DNA of 64,000 nucleotides from Diphasiastrum complanatum (GCA_029204225.1 MU832057.1:25509-89508); one strand, 5' to 3'; counted from the first letter of the stretch, positions 35,494-45,884 are shown. The notes: generated by a model not told the origin, from the sequence alone. Numbers and translations: made by a program.

Positions 35494-35894
35494 TTCTGTT
35501 ATAATCAGAGTTCTACTAATCTGATACCATAGTATCCCACGGTTTTATGACTTCGATGCTACAATCACATCTACAACTTCGATAAAGCGTTGAGTGTGGA
35601 TGAGAAAGTTTCATATATAACACATCACCTAGTTGCATAGATTAGGTCAAAAATTAACTCTCTTTTCCTTGTAGTCCACCAATACGGATAACAAATCATC
35701 AATTGAAGTTTGCCCTCCATGTCATTCTTTGTAAAGAGAAAGCTAAGTAAAAAATAAATAAATTGCATTGTCTCAAAATTGCAATATATCAAGATAGCTG
35801 ATTAGTTGGATCAAAATGAACATTATAGCATAAGGTCGTAATGCAAATTTTTAGAATATAAAAAATATAAATATAAAAAATTTTATAATACATA
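35494..35894. other. Copia leader start, then no gene
   Basis: The first 50-100 bases are probably leader of the element starting at the preceding LTR. No gag follows. The rest is AT-rich and featureless up to the hAT-like element. Confidence 0.45.
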
Positions 35895-36695
35895 TATCAA
35901 GACATAGATGCACCGAATCGCGATTCGTTGGGTCCACAATTCGCGAGTCGCGATTTTGAACCCAGAATCGCAAAAAACAAAAAAAAAAAAATTGGAAAAA
36001 TAGCTTATGGCTGAAATTTTTTTAGGGGATCAATGGTCAAACCAACGTTTTGCCTCTCAGAAGTGCAGTAGACGAAACATATCTTATTTTCAGTAGCTAT
36101 TTGGTTGTCATTTGCTCTGGTTTTCAATAAATGTTAATCCTACAGTTTGGGCTATCAACTGTATGGATGATGATCACTTTTGCAATCGTTTCACTGGAGA
36201 TGTGAGTGCAATGTGCATACAGTTGGGGGCATAATATTGGGCCCTTCTCGGCGCGCATTTGGATTCATTTTTATCTATGGGGGGTGGTAGCATTTTTATC
36301 TACAATGTCTATATAGCATGAAGCTCTAGGGGGTTCGGGGGGTGATAGCCCCCTGGGAAACAGGGGGTTCGGGGAGCGGTTTTCCCCCTGAGAAACAGGG
36401 GGTCCGGGGGGGCGGTAGCCCCCGAGTGGGGGGTTTAGGGGGCAACGGCCCCCAACGGCGAGGTCCAGGGGCTCTTCATGATTTGGCCTTCCAACTCCCT
36501 GAGTGAAAACACACTTTTTGGTGTTTTGCACCCGAAACAGTCGGCAAACTACATAGTCATAATGCTCTCAATCAGAGCTTCCATCTGATACCCATATTGG
36601 CTAAAAAAATTTCAAAAAAAAAAAAAATGATTCTGCGCGATTTTGGAAAAATCCCGAAACGCGTTTCTGAATCGCGGTGCATCTATGTATCAAGA
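35895..36695. mobile_element. Non-autonomous hAT-like DNA transposon with 8-bp TSDs
   Basis: CATAGATGCACCG (35903-35915) and CGGTGCATCTATG (36675-36687) are perfect 13-bp terminal inverted repeats. TATCAAGA flanks both sides (35895-35902 and 36688-36695), an 8-bp duplication as made by hAT transposases. Subterminal parts also mirror each other (GAATCGCGATTCG on the left, CTGAATCGCGG on the right). The 785-bp body encodes no transposase, so it must have been moved in trans. The middle holds a G-run/C-run minisatellite. Confidence 0.85.
36327..36473. repeat. G-run/C-run minisatellite inside the hAT-like element
   Basis: About four copies of a 34-35 bp unit of the form AGGGGGTTCGGGGGG-tga/cgg-tAGCCCCCTG-GAAAC. 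Each unit is self-complementary (GGGGG...CCCCC), so each can form a hairpin, and the G-runs could form quadruplexes. GC content is sharply above the surroundings. Confidence 0.9.
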
Positions 36696-37744
36696 CAGTA
36701 TTTGTTGGGCTCCTTGTATGGTTTGTTATTGTTTCAACAATAAAATTTTGGCATGTCTTTGACGAATCAAACAAATTTGTCATTCTAGATCTTGCAATCT
36801 TGATTTATGATTTGTAATAGAGTGTGCTTTGAAGTTAGAACCTTCAAATTTCTTAAAGAACATACGCATATGTGCTCCAGAGAAATCCTTTGGCTATTAG
36901 GACTTTGGTTCAACTTGTTCTATAATGTCCTAGTTATCACTTGCATATAAAATGTGAATGTTGTTCGTACATATTTGACTGATATCCTGATTTTGTTACA
37001 ACAAAATTTTCTTGATATTGGTCTTACATCTATTATGCCAAACTTGGTTATGTAGAAAAGTTCATGAACACACGAATATATTTTAATTTGCCACTGAACA
37101 TGCTCATTGCACAGGGACAAATTTATTGATACATCGGTAACCATCGAAATATGGGAATGATACAGTAGTAAATTTAAAACTTCAGGAATTAAGGGAGATA
37201 CTACTCTAGTGTATCTGAAAATGCAGACATGTTGACATAGATGCTTAGATGCTAAGATTCAACCAATGAATCACACAGTACACAGACTTTAAAGGTCAGG
37301 TACTCTCTAGCTCAAGTTTAAGAACGTGAAATACTGATCAAATAGATGCTACAATTTTGACCTAACAATTTCAAAATAGGCGATTGATATGTCCACTTCA
37401 GGAGTTATTGCAGCTATTAACTCAAAAAAAAAATTCATCTTCATGCACATCATAGCCAGATGCAATAGTAGAGAGAACCGTAGATGTTCATGTTCAAGTT
37501 GTTCATAAAGTAGCCGACGACAGCCAGAGTTTGAATGGGATATGCTTAACCAATTATACACTTCCCATGCTTTCATGAAACCTATACAAACTAATACTTG
37601 AGTTACATAGTTTCCAAAACAAAATACTAGGACAGAAACTCATTTTAGTAAATCTCCACTATCCTTCAAAACCTGTAATTAGAACTAGCATCGCTTCCCA
37701 ATAACTTCTGTAATTTAACAATACTGGTTGGATGTCTTTTCTTA
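36696..37744. other. Downstream flank and 3' UTR of NRPB10
   Basis: No other gene is seen. On the minus strand the part just below 37745 should be the 3' untranslated region; AATAAGAAAAG follows the stop codon directly. A defined polyadenylation site cannot be picked. Confidence 0.5.
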
Positions 37745-37773
37745 TTACTGATTGCTTTCGTTCCTCTCCAGAG
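37745..37773 (-). CDS. NRPB10: NRPB10 exon 4
   Basis: The acceptor GTTTTACAG is followed by CTCTGGAGAGG, which with the A from exon 3 gives TLERNESNQ and TAA. TLE matches the conserved C-terminus of plant orthologues. It is short, so slightly less certain than the other exons. Confidence 0.85.
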
Positions 37774-40700
37774 CTGTAAAACCAGTGCCCTTGTGTGTTA
37801 GACGATAAATAAGCAGGATGCTACTGAATATTACAAAAAGCGTCACAGAGCATAAATCCTAACTCAATGGTCAAGCCAGTCAGCCAAAGAGCTCGAGCAA
37901 TAAATTGCTTTCAAAGCTCATACAACAGCACAGTTCAATACTGAGCCTGATCTGAATCCTAACTCAATGGTCAAGCCAGTCAGCCAAAGAGCTCGAGCAA
38001 TAAATTGCTTTCAAAGCTCATACAATGGCACAGTTCAATACCGAGCCTGATCTAAAGCCGCCTTTAATATAGGTGACAATGATTAGATAAGGTTGATACT
38101 TTCCATATTTAATACAGATATAAAGAACTTATCCAATATAAACTGCTAATGCACATGCCTCAAAAACTGAAGCTGATAAACACAAATATCATTAACACTT
38201 ACTGTTGTAATTTAAAAGCTTCTCGATTAGATCCACATGTGTCATGAGCATACGTCGACAGCAATATCGCACTAAACCGAGGGCATCAAGTGCATCCCTG
38301 CAAGATGATGCAGTTAGAGGAAGTAACTGCCATTTCCAGTAGACACAATAAAAACATCGAAGTTTGTTATTCCAAAATAGGCCTCAGATATAGGAAGATA
38401 CGATCAGTATCCAAAATGTTGACAGCCTTGACTACCAAGTAACAGTTAAATGAGCATCCTGGACTTTAAAATAACTAGAATAGACAGCCATTATTTCTTG
38501 TCAGTTCAAAGCTACAAGCAACTCAGGTTATGCTTTGAAGAAATGCTTCATTTCATTACCCTAGCATTTCAGAACAGCATTCCTATAACAATATATCCAA
38601 CAATCTCATTCCATACCTTTTAGTACAGAACATTCTGATCCGTATGTAAGGAACATATCATATTCTGGATTGAGATTACACATTTTAATTTAAACTTTTC
38701 TATTAGGGCTTGTGGTCCCCCTTAAAAGCTCGATTGAGAGGCTGTTGCAAATTGTTATAGGCCTTTCTTGATGTTGTGTTGGGCTGATCTGAGGGTGTAT
38801 TATGGCCATTGGCAAACACAGGATTACTAGTCACTCGTTAGGCCCTAGGGGTTCCCGGCAGGGTGACACTCAGCCCCGTAGTTCGAAATAATAACTCTTA
38901 GGGACTAGGATCTAGTGGGCTTGGTCTATATTCATAGGGAGTGCCACTAAGTGGAGGGCACCCTTAGTTGCTAAGGGTGGGTCCCTAAAGTTAGGTAAGA
39001 CCTGTGTGCCACATGCTCAGTATGCATGAGGGGCATCCACATGCACAGTGGCAACTGTGCATGTGAGAGGAATGCATGGCCTCTTGGAGGCTGGGCGCTG
39101 GTCCTATATGGTGCCCTGTGAACGTAGAGCCAGGTACAGGACAGTGGGTGGAGATCCAGAGTCACTCTTCCTCTTTGATTGGTTCTCTTTCCATTGCCCC
39201 TAATAGTGGTATCAGAGCATCGTGGATCCTGGCCCGTGGGTGGGGTCAGCGCATTTTCCTTCTCCTCTTCCAGCGCTACTTTCTCTCTCAACGCTCTTCC
39301 TCCTCCAGCACTTTCTTGTGGTCCTTTCTTCCTAGCGCTATCAAGAGAGCAGTAGGTGATCTGATTTTTGACAGGAGAGAAATTCCAGTGGTGGGCGCTC
39401 AAGTCTACAGCAGCATCTGTGCAAAAAGAAGCATCCATCACAAGAGAAATCAGATTTCAACAAAATCTGATTTCTGGAGGGCGCCAGGACCTGTTTTCTG
39501 GAAGTTGACAGTAAGCAATCCAAACGTGATCAGATTTGGATTAGATTTTGAGGATAGAATCTACAGACTACTCGCTGGAGGATGCAACAGATTTCACCCT
39601 GAAATCTGTTGTACTTTTCAAGATATTCACACTTCAAGTCAGAATTTTGATCTTCTGGCCAGAATTGACCTTCTGGAGTTGATGACACTACAAATTCAAA
39701 CGGTGGCAGATTTTCCAGAAGTTGGACTTGGACAAGCTAATATACAGTAGGGCGCTCTAAGAGGAACAAATCTCACAGCGATTGGTGACCAGAAACGGTG
39801 TTAGTGATCATCCGAAGTTTGGTCAAAATTCCTGATTTTTCCGGAAAAAAGTCGAAAATTGTCAGATCACATTTGCATGTTGTGACGGTTCAACCACCTG
39901 CATTTCCAAACCAGAGAAACTTTCTCTCTCTTGTTTTTGTTTTGCATGTCAGTGCATGTGGCTACACACTCTTTGCATGTGCTAGTAAATCAATTTTTTT
40001 TTTTGGGCGTCATTAAACACTGTTGTCTCTGTTCTATTACGCATGCTTAATTTTATAGACATGAGTCATACTCCTGTAGACGAACTTGAAGATATAGTCA
40101 AGTCTAGTCTGCCTCATGGAACTTCTCTTGTAGAAAAGAGCCAATCAGTTCCTCTTTTATAGCCTACTCAAGAACCCTCTCAAAACCCCTCCTTGCATGA
40201 TGACATGCAGGATGTGGACATGAATGAGGGGGACGAAAATGAAGAAATACCATTAAACATTTTTGAGTTTAGGCAGTGGGTAGTAGAAACTTATGATCAT
40301 CTTAAAAAATTAGAAGAGTTTGTTGAGGAACAAGCCGATACCCAGCAAGAGACTAATGAAAGGCTTTCCAGACTTGAAAGACTAGTACGTGATAATGTTC
40401 AAACTCTTAATGCTTTAAATTTAAAACAAGCTGTTTTAGCGCAGTACCGAGTGAATCTTGCTATCCACGGTAGTAGTTTACATGTCCCACCATCACCCCA
40501 TAAAGTAGTACCTAAGGATTTGCGTCTTCCCACCTTTGGTAGAAAAGAAAAAGACCATAACCGAGATTCGGTTGTTGCCTTCCTCGTTAAGCATGATGAT
40601 GCTTTTCGATTAAAAGGAACTCCTGATGAGGATCGGCCTTTAGAGGCTAGCATCTCCCTGACGAGAAAAGCCTTTAGGTGGTGGATAAGTCTGCGGGAAA

Positions 40701-43523
40701 ATGGTTCAGAACCAAAGACTTGGGATAGTTTTCAGGATATGTTCAAGAAAAATTTCCTACCTGAAAATGGAACCGATAGAAACTGGGAAGATTGGGAAAC
40801 CTGTTGCATGGGAAACCATCCTCTCACCCAATATATCTCACCTAGAGGTAGAGCGGCAGCTGCAAGAGTATTTAGCTAAAGGGTTCATACACCCCAGTAA
40901 ATCACTATGGGCTGCGCCCATTTTGTTGGTTAAGAAAAAAGATGGGTCCATGCGTATGTGCATAGACTATATGTGCATGGACTATAGGGCCTTAAATAAA
41001 CTCACAATTAAGGATAAGTATCCTTTGCCCAGGATTGATGAGATCTTTGATCAACTCAAGGGGGCAAAGTATTTTACTAAGATCGATCTTAGGTCTGGAT
41101 ATCATCAGGTACGTATTAAACAAGATGACGTTCCGTTAACGGCTTTTCGTTCACGGAATGGTCACTATGAGTTTTTGCTTCTTCCCTTTGGATTAACCAA
41201 TGCCCCAGCAACATTTATGAGGTTGATGAACAACGTGTTCAGACATCTCTTGGGCAAGTTTGTATTAATCTACCTTGATGATATCCTGGTCTTTAGTCGT
41301 ACTAAAGAAAAGCATTTTGAACACTTACGCCAAGTGTTCCAGGTCCTGAGAGAGAATTCCTTGTTTGCAAAGGAATCAAAATGTGAATTCTTCAAGGAAG
41401 AGATTCACTACCTCGGACATATTATCTCTGCTGAGGGGATCAGGATGGATCCTGAAAAGGTAGCCGCAATTATGCGATGGCCAGCACCAACTTCGGTGGA
41501 AGAGCTGCAGATCTTCCTCGGATTGGCGGGATTTTACAGGAGGTTTATCCATCAGTATGCCCTCTTGACTGCTCTCTTGACAGACCTACTCAAGAGTAAG
41601 GGCAAATACTTTAGTTGGGGGCCTAAACAAGAAGCAAGCTTTGAAAATCTAAAGGCTGCAATTGCAACTGCTCCTGTCTTAAGTTTAGTGGATCCAAATG
41701 AAGCATTCATACTAGAGACCGATGCCAGTGATCAAGCAATAGGTGTTGCTACTCAACACGACCGTCCAGTCGCATTTGACAGTAAGAAACTGGATAAACA
41801 CCAGTTGAATTATTCCACTTATGAGAAGGAGTTGTTTGCAATAGTCTATGCTCTTAAGAAATGGAGGCACTACCTCTATGGAGCTAAGTTTGAGATCGTG
41901 TTTGATCAAGAGAGTATCAAGTGGCTTTCCTCCCAAAGTGACTTGAAAGGAAGAAAAGCTCGCTGGGCCGAACTGCTCCAGGAGTTTAACTATCAACTAA
42001 GGTACAGGAAAGGGCACTACAATGTGGTAGCAGATGCCCTGAGTCAAATGCCCATGTTAAGCGCGCTAAGTTTTACGACACTCAGGAGTGAATTCCTGGA
42101 ATCACTCAGAGGAAAGTGTGTTAGTGATTCTCACTACGCACTTGTGTGGAAGGCTATTGAGCAAAGGAATTCCACAGCCACACCAGGGCCATCAGAGAAT
42201 GTTGCAAGGCCATCAGAAGATGTTGCAGTTGCGTCAGGACGGGACGCGCCGCCTGAAGATGTTGCGGAAACATCCGGAGTGGATGTGCCATCAGCAGGTG
42301 TTGCGAATGCTCAATGGAAGAATTTCTCCATCGAGGACGGGTACCTCCTTTATAAAGGGAGAGTATGTGTACCCAAGGATGGTGACTTTAGGCGCCAAAT
42401 TCTTGAATCACGACAGTCCTAGTGCAGGGCATCCCGGGATAAAGAGGACCTATGCTCTTGCAAAGAATAAGTTTTATTGGCCTAGTATGCAGAAAGATGT
42501 ACAGGAGTACGTGTTAAGGTGCACCACATGCCAGGCCATAAAGGCTGAACGTCTTGAGGTAGGCGGGCTCCTCCAGCCACTTGAGATACCCGGTGGTAGA
42601 TGGGAGAGTATCAGCATGGATTTTATAGTGGGGTTACCAAGAACGAGTAAAGGTCATGACTCGATCTGGGTAGTTGTAGACCGATTGACCAAGATGGTGC
42701 GGTTCGTACCGACCAAGAAAACTGTTACAACCCCAGAAGTCGCCAGGCTTTTTATAGAAAACATCTATAAGCTATATGGCCTTCCCGCCAACATAATTAG
42801 CGATCGAGATCCAAAGTTTATAGGTAACTTTTGGAGGGCACTGTTTAAGAAGTTAGAGACTAAGTTGTCTATGAGCTCCATTGATCATCCCGAAACAGAT
42901 GGTCAAACGGAAAGGGTCAATCAGGTTCTAGAAGATATGCTACGAGCATATGTTAGTAAAAAGCAAACCAATTGGGAAGAGTATCTTCCGCTTTTGGAAT
43001 TTGCTTATAATATCACTAAACACACCACTACAGGGTATAGTCCACTCATGCTAATGTATGGATTTCAGCCTAGAGCCCCCATGGCCGTAGGGCTTAGGAA
43101 GGAAAAAGTACAGAGCGTTAGAGAGTTTCTTGAGGATATGGAAACTATGATCAAGATAGCTAAAGCTAACATGAAGCAAGCACAAGCGCGAGCTAAGCAT
43201 TATGCGGATAAAACCCATAGGGATGTGACCTTTCAAAAAATAACTAAGATAATTCCTTGCAAAATCACATTAATTAGTTCAAAACTCTCTTGCACCAAAA
43301 GGCAACTATTGGATCAGCTAGCAACAATCAAGATGCAGTCATGACGTTGCTATGTAGCCTGCCATCTGCATACGAAAAACATAAATAAATCTTGAAATGA
43401 GCCCAACGCATAGTTACATCAAACCACGGTTCGATGGTTCGAGTCGGACGGGGCGGGTTCGAACCGTTTCCCGGTTTGAGTCGGCCTGATGGCCCTATTG
43501 CTCAAACCGCGCCCCCATTCCAG

Positions 43524-43596
<73 letters not shown>

Positions 43597-43921
43597 ATGT
43601 GTATTTGCCATTGGTGTCAAAAAATTTGCCATGGTTTCATTGGGGGAGGGTTTAGGTTAGTGGATTGTGTTTTATCTTTTCATAGATGGTAGATCTTGAC
43701 CAATAGGTTTGAGTCTTGACTCTTGACAATGGGTCCTGGGCATTGTGAGAGGGGTGTGGGTACTTAGTGGTTAGATTTAGCAACTAGTTATAAGTTAGTA
43801 GGTACTAGTAGCGATTAGCAGTAAGCATTGATTTATTTTAGTGGTTACCATTTAGTTAATAGCTGGAACTTGGTGGTTTACGCTTAGGGCTTTAAGCTTA
43901 GATTCTAGAAATTAGATGGAT

Positions 43922-43957
<36 letters not shown>

Positions 43958-45056
43958 ATGTATGTTGTGATAGACAAAACGCGATTCTTGCATTTTGATT
44001 CATCTGTTCGAAATTAGGGTTTTGACTTATGTTGACCATAAGTATTGCTAATTAGGGTTTTGACTTATATTGACCATTGACTTATCTTGACCGTAAGTGA
44101 AGTATTGCTAATTATGGTTTTGACTTATATTGACCATTGACTTATCTTGACCGTAAGTGAAGTATTGCTAATTATTGTTTTAGCAAGGTGTCAATTGCAT
44201 GCGTGAAGTATTGCTAATTATGGTTTTGGCTAGATGTCAATTGCATGACTTCATGCTCTTAGAAACTTCTATTTCCAATCCTGGGAGAGATGCTTGGAAT
44301 CAAAACAGGTTTTTCAAGAGAGAGAAAATGTTTATATGAAACCGATGGGAATTTTAGGGCGACGATGCAAAAACTGCAGAGAATGTCCGTTGAGAGAGAG
44401 AGAGAGAGAGAGAGAGGAACCTACATGATGAGTGAAAGGGACAGGAATCTGGCCTCCTATTCCAACTATGTACGCGAGTAGTATAGTCCAAAAGAGTCCA
44501 TATGCGAATGCCAATATATGACTATAAGGAATTCTTGAGTGATTATCAACGGCCAACTTTTTTAAAGATTCTGGATAAGCGACTTTGTAAGATCGTCGGC
44601 TCCTACTCTAAGTAGCTGATATACGACCAAAGCTTACTAAAATCGACCTCAACTTTTCATCGACATATAACAAAGTGAACCCCTAGCAGTAACAAGTCTC
44701 TACTGATTCTAACTCATGCAAAAGATAATTCACCATTCCAAAAACATCTAAGTTAATAGAAATATTTTCAAAGACAAATTTCTCATTCTAGAAACATCTA
44801 GTCAGTAGAAGTAGTCTCAAACTTTAGACATAAACACTGTAATGTCTCACCCTTCGGAGTAATCAGCTTGCAGTAGATCCAGATATGTGTCCCACTTGTT
44901 GCCGATCACCTGCAAGGCCATCCACGATTCAAAACTCAATCAACACCGACATTCTTGAGGTTGCTCGTCACCGCCTTATCAGTCGAAGAATGAGAAATAT
45001 GTAAAGAAGAGCTTAAATACCTTGCCGCAGGTGAAGCACCTAACAGGAATAATCAT
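37745..45056 (-). CDS. NRPB10: DNA-directed RNA polymerase subunit 10 (RPB10 homologue), four exons
   Basis: The gene encodes the small zinc-binding subunit shared by RNA polymerases I, II and III (and plant IV and V), acting in the nucleus at the assembly base of the enzyme. Exons on the minus strand: 45021-45056, 44851-44909, 38203-38297 and 37745-37773, summing to 219 nt (72 residues plus stop TAA). Plant orthologues have about 71. Residues 1-12 are [12 protein letters not shown], with zinc ligands C7 and C10. Residues 33-52 are [20 protein letters not shown], with C44 and C45, followed by [14 protein letters not shown]. All introns are GT-AG and keep phase. Introns are 111, 6553 and 429 bp; the second holds retroelements. 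No lesion is seen, so the gene is probably functional. The C-terminal residues ERNESNQ are the least certain part. Confidence 0.95.
37861..38060. repeat. 100-bp tandem duplication in NRPB10 intron 3
   Basis: Bases from AACTCAATGGTCAAGCCAGT at 37861 repeat at 37961 with a period of exactly 100 bp and only a few substitutions (for example CAACAGC/CAATGGC, ACTGAG/ACCGAG). Confidence 0.95.
38203..38297 (-). CDS. NRPB10: NRPB10 exon 3
   Basis: Encodes [20 protein letters not shown] and [11 protein letters not shown], containing the CC zinc half-site and the conserved YCCRRM signature. The acceptor is ATCTTGCAG and the donor GTAAGTG. Reading through the donor would give a short SKC tail, a possible but less likely alternative. 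Confidence 0.96.
38701..39205 (+). repeat. 5' LTR of the gypsy element in NRPB10 intron 2 (505 bp)
   Basis: The proposed ends TATTAGGG (38701) and CCCTAATA (39198-39205) are inverted, and TGGTATCAGAGC begins at 39207. Ends other than TG...CA are unusual. The element has no 3' LTR, so the left edge rests on the inverted match alone. Confidence 0.6.
39207..39218 (+). promoter_or_regulatory. Primer-binding site (initiator tRNA-Met type)
   Basis: TGGTATCAGAGC, one base after the LTR end. Confidence 0.88.
39219..40060 (+). other. Leader of the intron-2 gypsy
   Basis: No motif-bearing frame is present. An open stretch at 39076-39750 crosses the LTR-leader boundary and is not a gene. CAGATTTC-type words recur at 39450-39620. 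Confidence 0.5.
40061..40815 (+). pseudogene. gag of the intron-2 gypsy, C-terminally truncated
   Basis: ATG near 40061 gives [24 protein letters not shown] at 40159-40161 interrupts, then the frame from 40193 carries an acidic start, a coiled-coil segment ([40 protein letters not shown]) and the gag domain start ([48 protein letters not shown]). It stops there. The rest of gag with zinc knuckle, the protease and the N-terminus of RT are deleted, and RT follows in another frame. The product would be an incomplete capsid protein. Confidence 0.88.
40816..42422 (+). pseudogene. RT and RNase H of the intron-2 gypsy
   Basis: From [20 protein letters not shown] the RT frame is open: [67 protein letters not shown], and the catalytic [14 protein letters not shown]. 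RNase H has [48 protein letters not shown] (Asp kept where TDH is usual) and [10 protein letters not shown] 15-bp tandem duplication (40956-40985) adds [10 protein letters not shown]. An Ala/Pro/Ser linker with three SEDVA/PEDVAE-type repeats leads to the stop at 42420-42422. Catalytic residues are intact; loss of the upstream parts makes the element defective. Confidence 0.92.
42390..43235 (+). pseudogene. Integrase of the intron-2 gypsy, truncated
   Basis: After a frameshift near 42400: [20 protein letters not shown] (zinc-domain His), [20 protein letters not shown] (Cys pair), [11 protein letters not shown] (Asp 1), [14 protein letters not shown] (Asp 2), [15 protein letters not shown] (Glu), and [11 protein letters not shown]. 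It runs to [12 protein letters not shown] near 43232 and is then replaced abruptly by copia-like gag. The GPY/F or chromodomain end and the 3' LTR are lost. All three DDE residues are present. Confidence 0.9.
43236..43400 (+). pseudogene. Copia gag scrap fused to gypsy integrase
   Basis: [11 protein letters not shown], then after a shift [17 protein letters not shown], matches the helical middle of copia gag (compare LLLSLPEAYENW at 48.9 kb and LLNQLATIG at 19.7 kb). It lies on the same strand as the gypsy, without LTR or target-site copy between. Confidence 0.7.
43527..43595. repeat. (GA)n microsatellite
   Basis: About 69 bp of GA dinucleotides in NRPB10 intron 2. Confidence 0.98.
43922..43957. 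repeat. (GA)n microsatellite, short
   Basis: GA run with one GGG interruption, in NRPB10 intron 2. Confidence 0.95.
44012..44250. repeat. 60-bp tandem repeat in NRPB10 intron 2
   Basis: AGTATTGCTAATTAGGG starts a unit at 44041 that recurs at 44101 with one change and in part at 44161 and 44206; a partial copy precedes at 44012. The period is exactly 60 bp for the two full copies. Confidence 0.92.
44391..44416. repeat. (GA)n microsatellite, short
   Basis: About 13 GA units in NRPB10 intron 2. Confidence 0.95.
44851..44909 (-). CDS. NRPB10: NRPB10 exon 2
   Basis: Encodes [20 protein letters not shown]. The acceptor is CCTTGCAG and the donor GTGAGACATT. It ends two bases into a Gly codon completed by exon 3. 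Confidence 0.96.
45021..45056 (-). CDS. NRPB10: NRPB10 exon 1
   Basis: ATG at 45056-45054 begins [12 protein letters not shown], which includes the CX2C zinc half-site. The donor is GTATTTAAG. The start is fixed by the invariant RPB10 N-terminus. Confidence 0.96.
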
Positions 45057-45236
45057 GGCGCCTACAATCCAAATTCGATGATCGATCGAGAAACGACGGG
45101 ATCGAGCCAATTTCTACAGTACGATCGGCCTGCTCGCACAGGAGCGACTCGAGAGGACGAAGAGTCGATATGCAAGAAAGACCGACAAACAAGGTGGAAG
45201 TTAAGAGAATGGCCTCCAGGGCTTTTTTATGGTGCT
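45057..45236 (-). promoter_or_regulatory. NRPB10 5' UTR and core promoter region
   Basis: On the minus strand ATAAAAAAG (45222-45230) is a TATA-like box about 165 bases before the ATG, implying a 5' UTR near 130-140 nt. The leader is pyrimidine-rich with TCG words. No upstream ATG is evident close to the start. The transcription start is inferred. Confidence 0.5.
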
Positions 45237-45884
45237 TGTGGGATCATATGAAGTCTACACTTGGGTGGGCGAGCTCTACTTAACTCAAGAACCATGAGAT
45301 CATATAGGGTTTAACCTTGGGTGGGCCAGCCTCACCCAATTATCATACACCAACTCACCATGTGAAACTTAAGTGGCCAAGCTCGACTCAATAACCATAC
45401 ACCAACTCACCACGTGTGGGAAGATGGCCTTTAATAATGGAGTGGTCCTCTTCAGTTGGCTTGGTCAAGGAATTTGAGGGCGAGAGATGCATTTCATATT
45501 GATTGTCATCTAGTTCGTGCTCTCATAGCTCTCAATTTTAAAAATATTATATAGTTCTTGACATTCTAAACACTTATTCCATCTCTAAGAAGTCATTAGA
45601 TAAATGTACTTAGTTTTGTGAACCATATCTCTTGTTAGGTCTTCAAACATTTGCACATCTTGGTCAACTTCAGCGACTTGATTGTCCAACCCAATGCCAA
45701 ATATCTTCAATTTGTGTTTCTTCATTGTATTTGATCAATCAAATCAAAGTAGTAGCCTTATTTGTTCTTATGAAGATATCTATACATGTGATTTTGCAAG
45801 TAACTCCATCTAAAACATTGATTGGAATCATATGCAAACTTGAGTTTGTGGTGAGATTTCAATCTACACTCTTGCCATGAGGGA
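45237..45884. other. Upstream flank of NRPB10, no gene
   Basis: Contains a short imperfect direct repeat (CATACACCAACTCACCA near 45346 and 45405). 45600-45880 has an unassignable open stretch. AGGGA at 45880-45884 flanks the copia LTR and could be its target-site copy. Confidence 0.45.

Noticed and set aside
36271-36531. 86-codon Pro/Gly-rich minus-strand frame
   Set aside because: Translation of the G-run/C-run minisatellite in the hAT-like element.
38971-39441. 156-codon minus-strand frame
   Set aside because: Antisense to the gypsy LTR and leader; no motif.
39076-39750. 224-codon open frame
   Set aside because: It spans the LTR end, primer site and leader of a gypsy element and has no recognisable motif; chance openness.
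43435-43500. GGTTCGA-type words resembling a tRNA B box (possible SINE)
   Set aside because: No A box at the right distance, no poly(A) or T tail and no duplication; looks like a GC-rich inverted motif.
45632-45880. 82-codon frame upstream of NRPB10
   Set aside because: No motif on either strand and no start context; may be decayed element DNA, but cannot be assigned.
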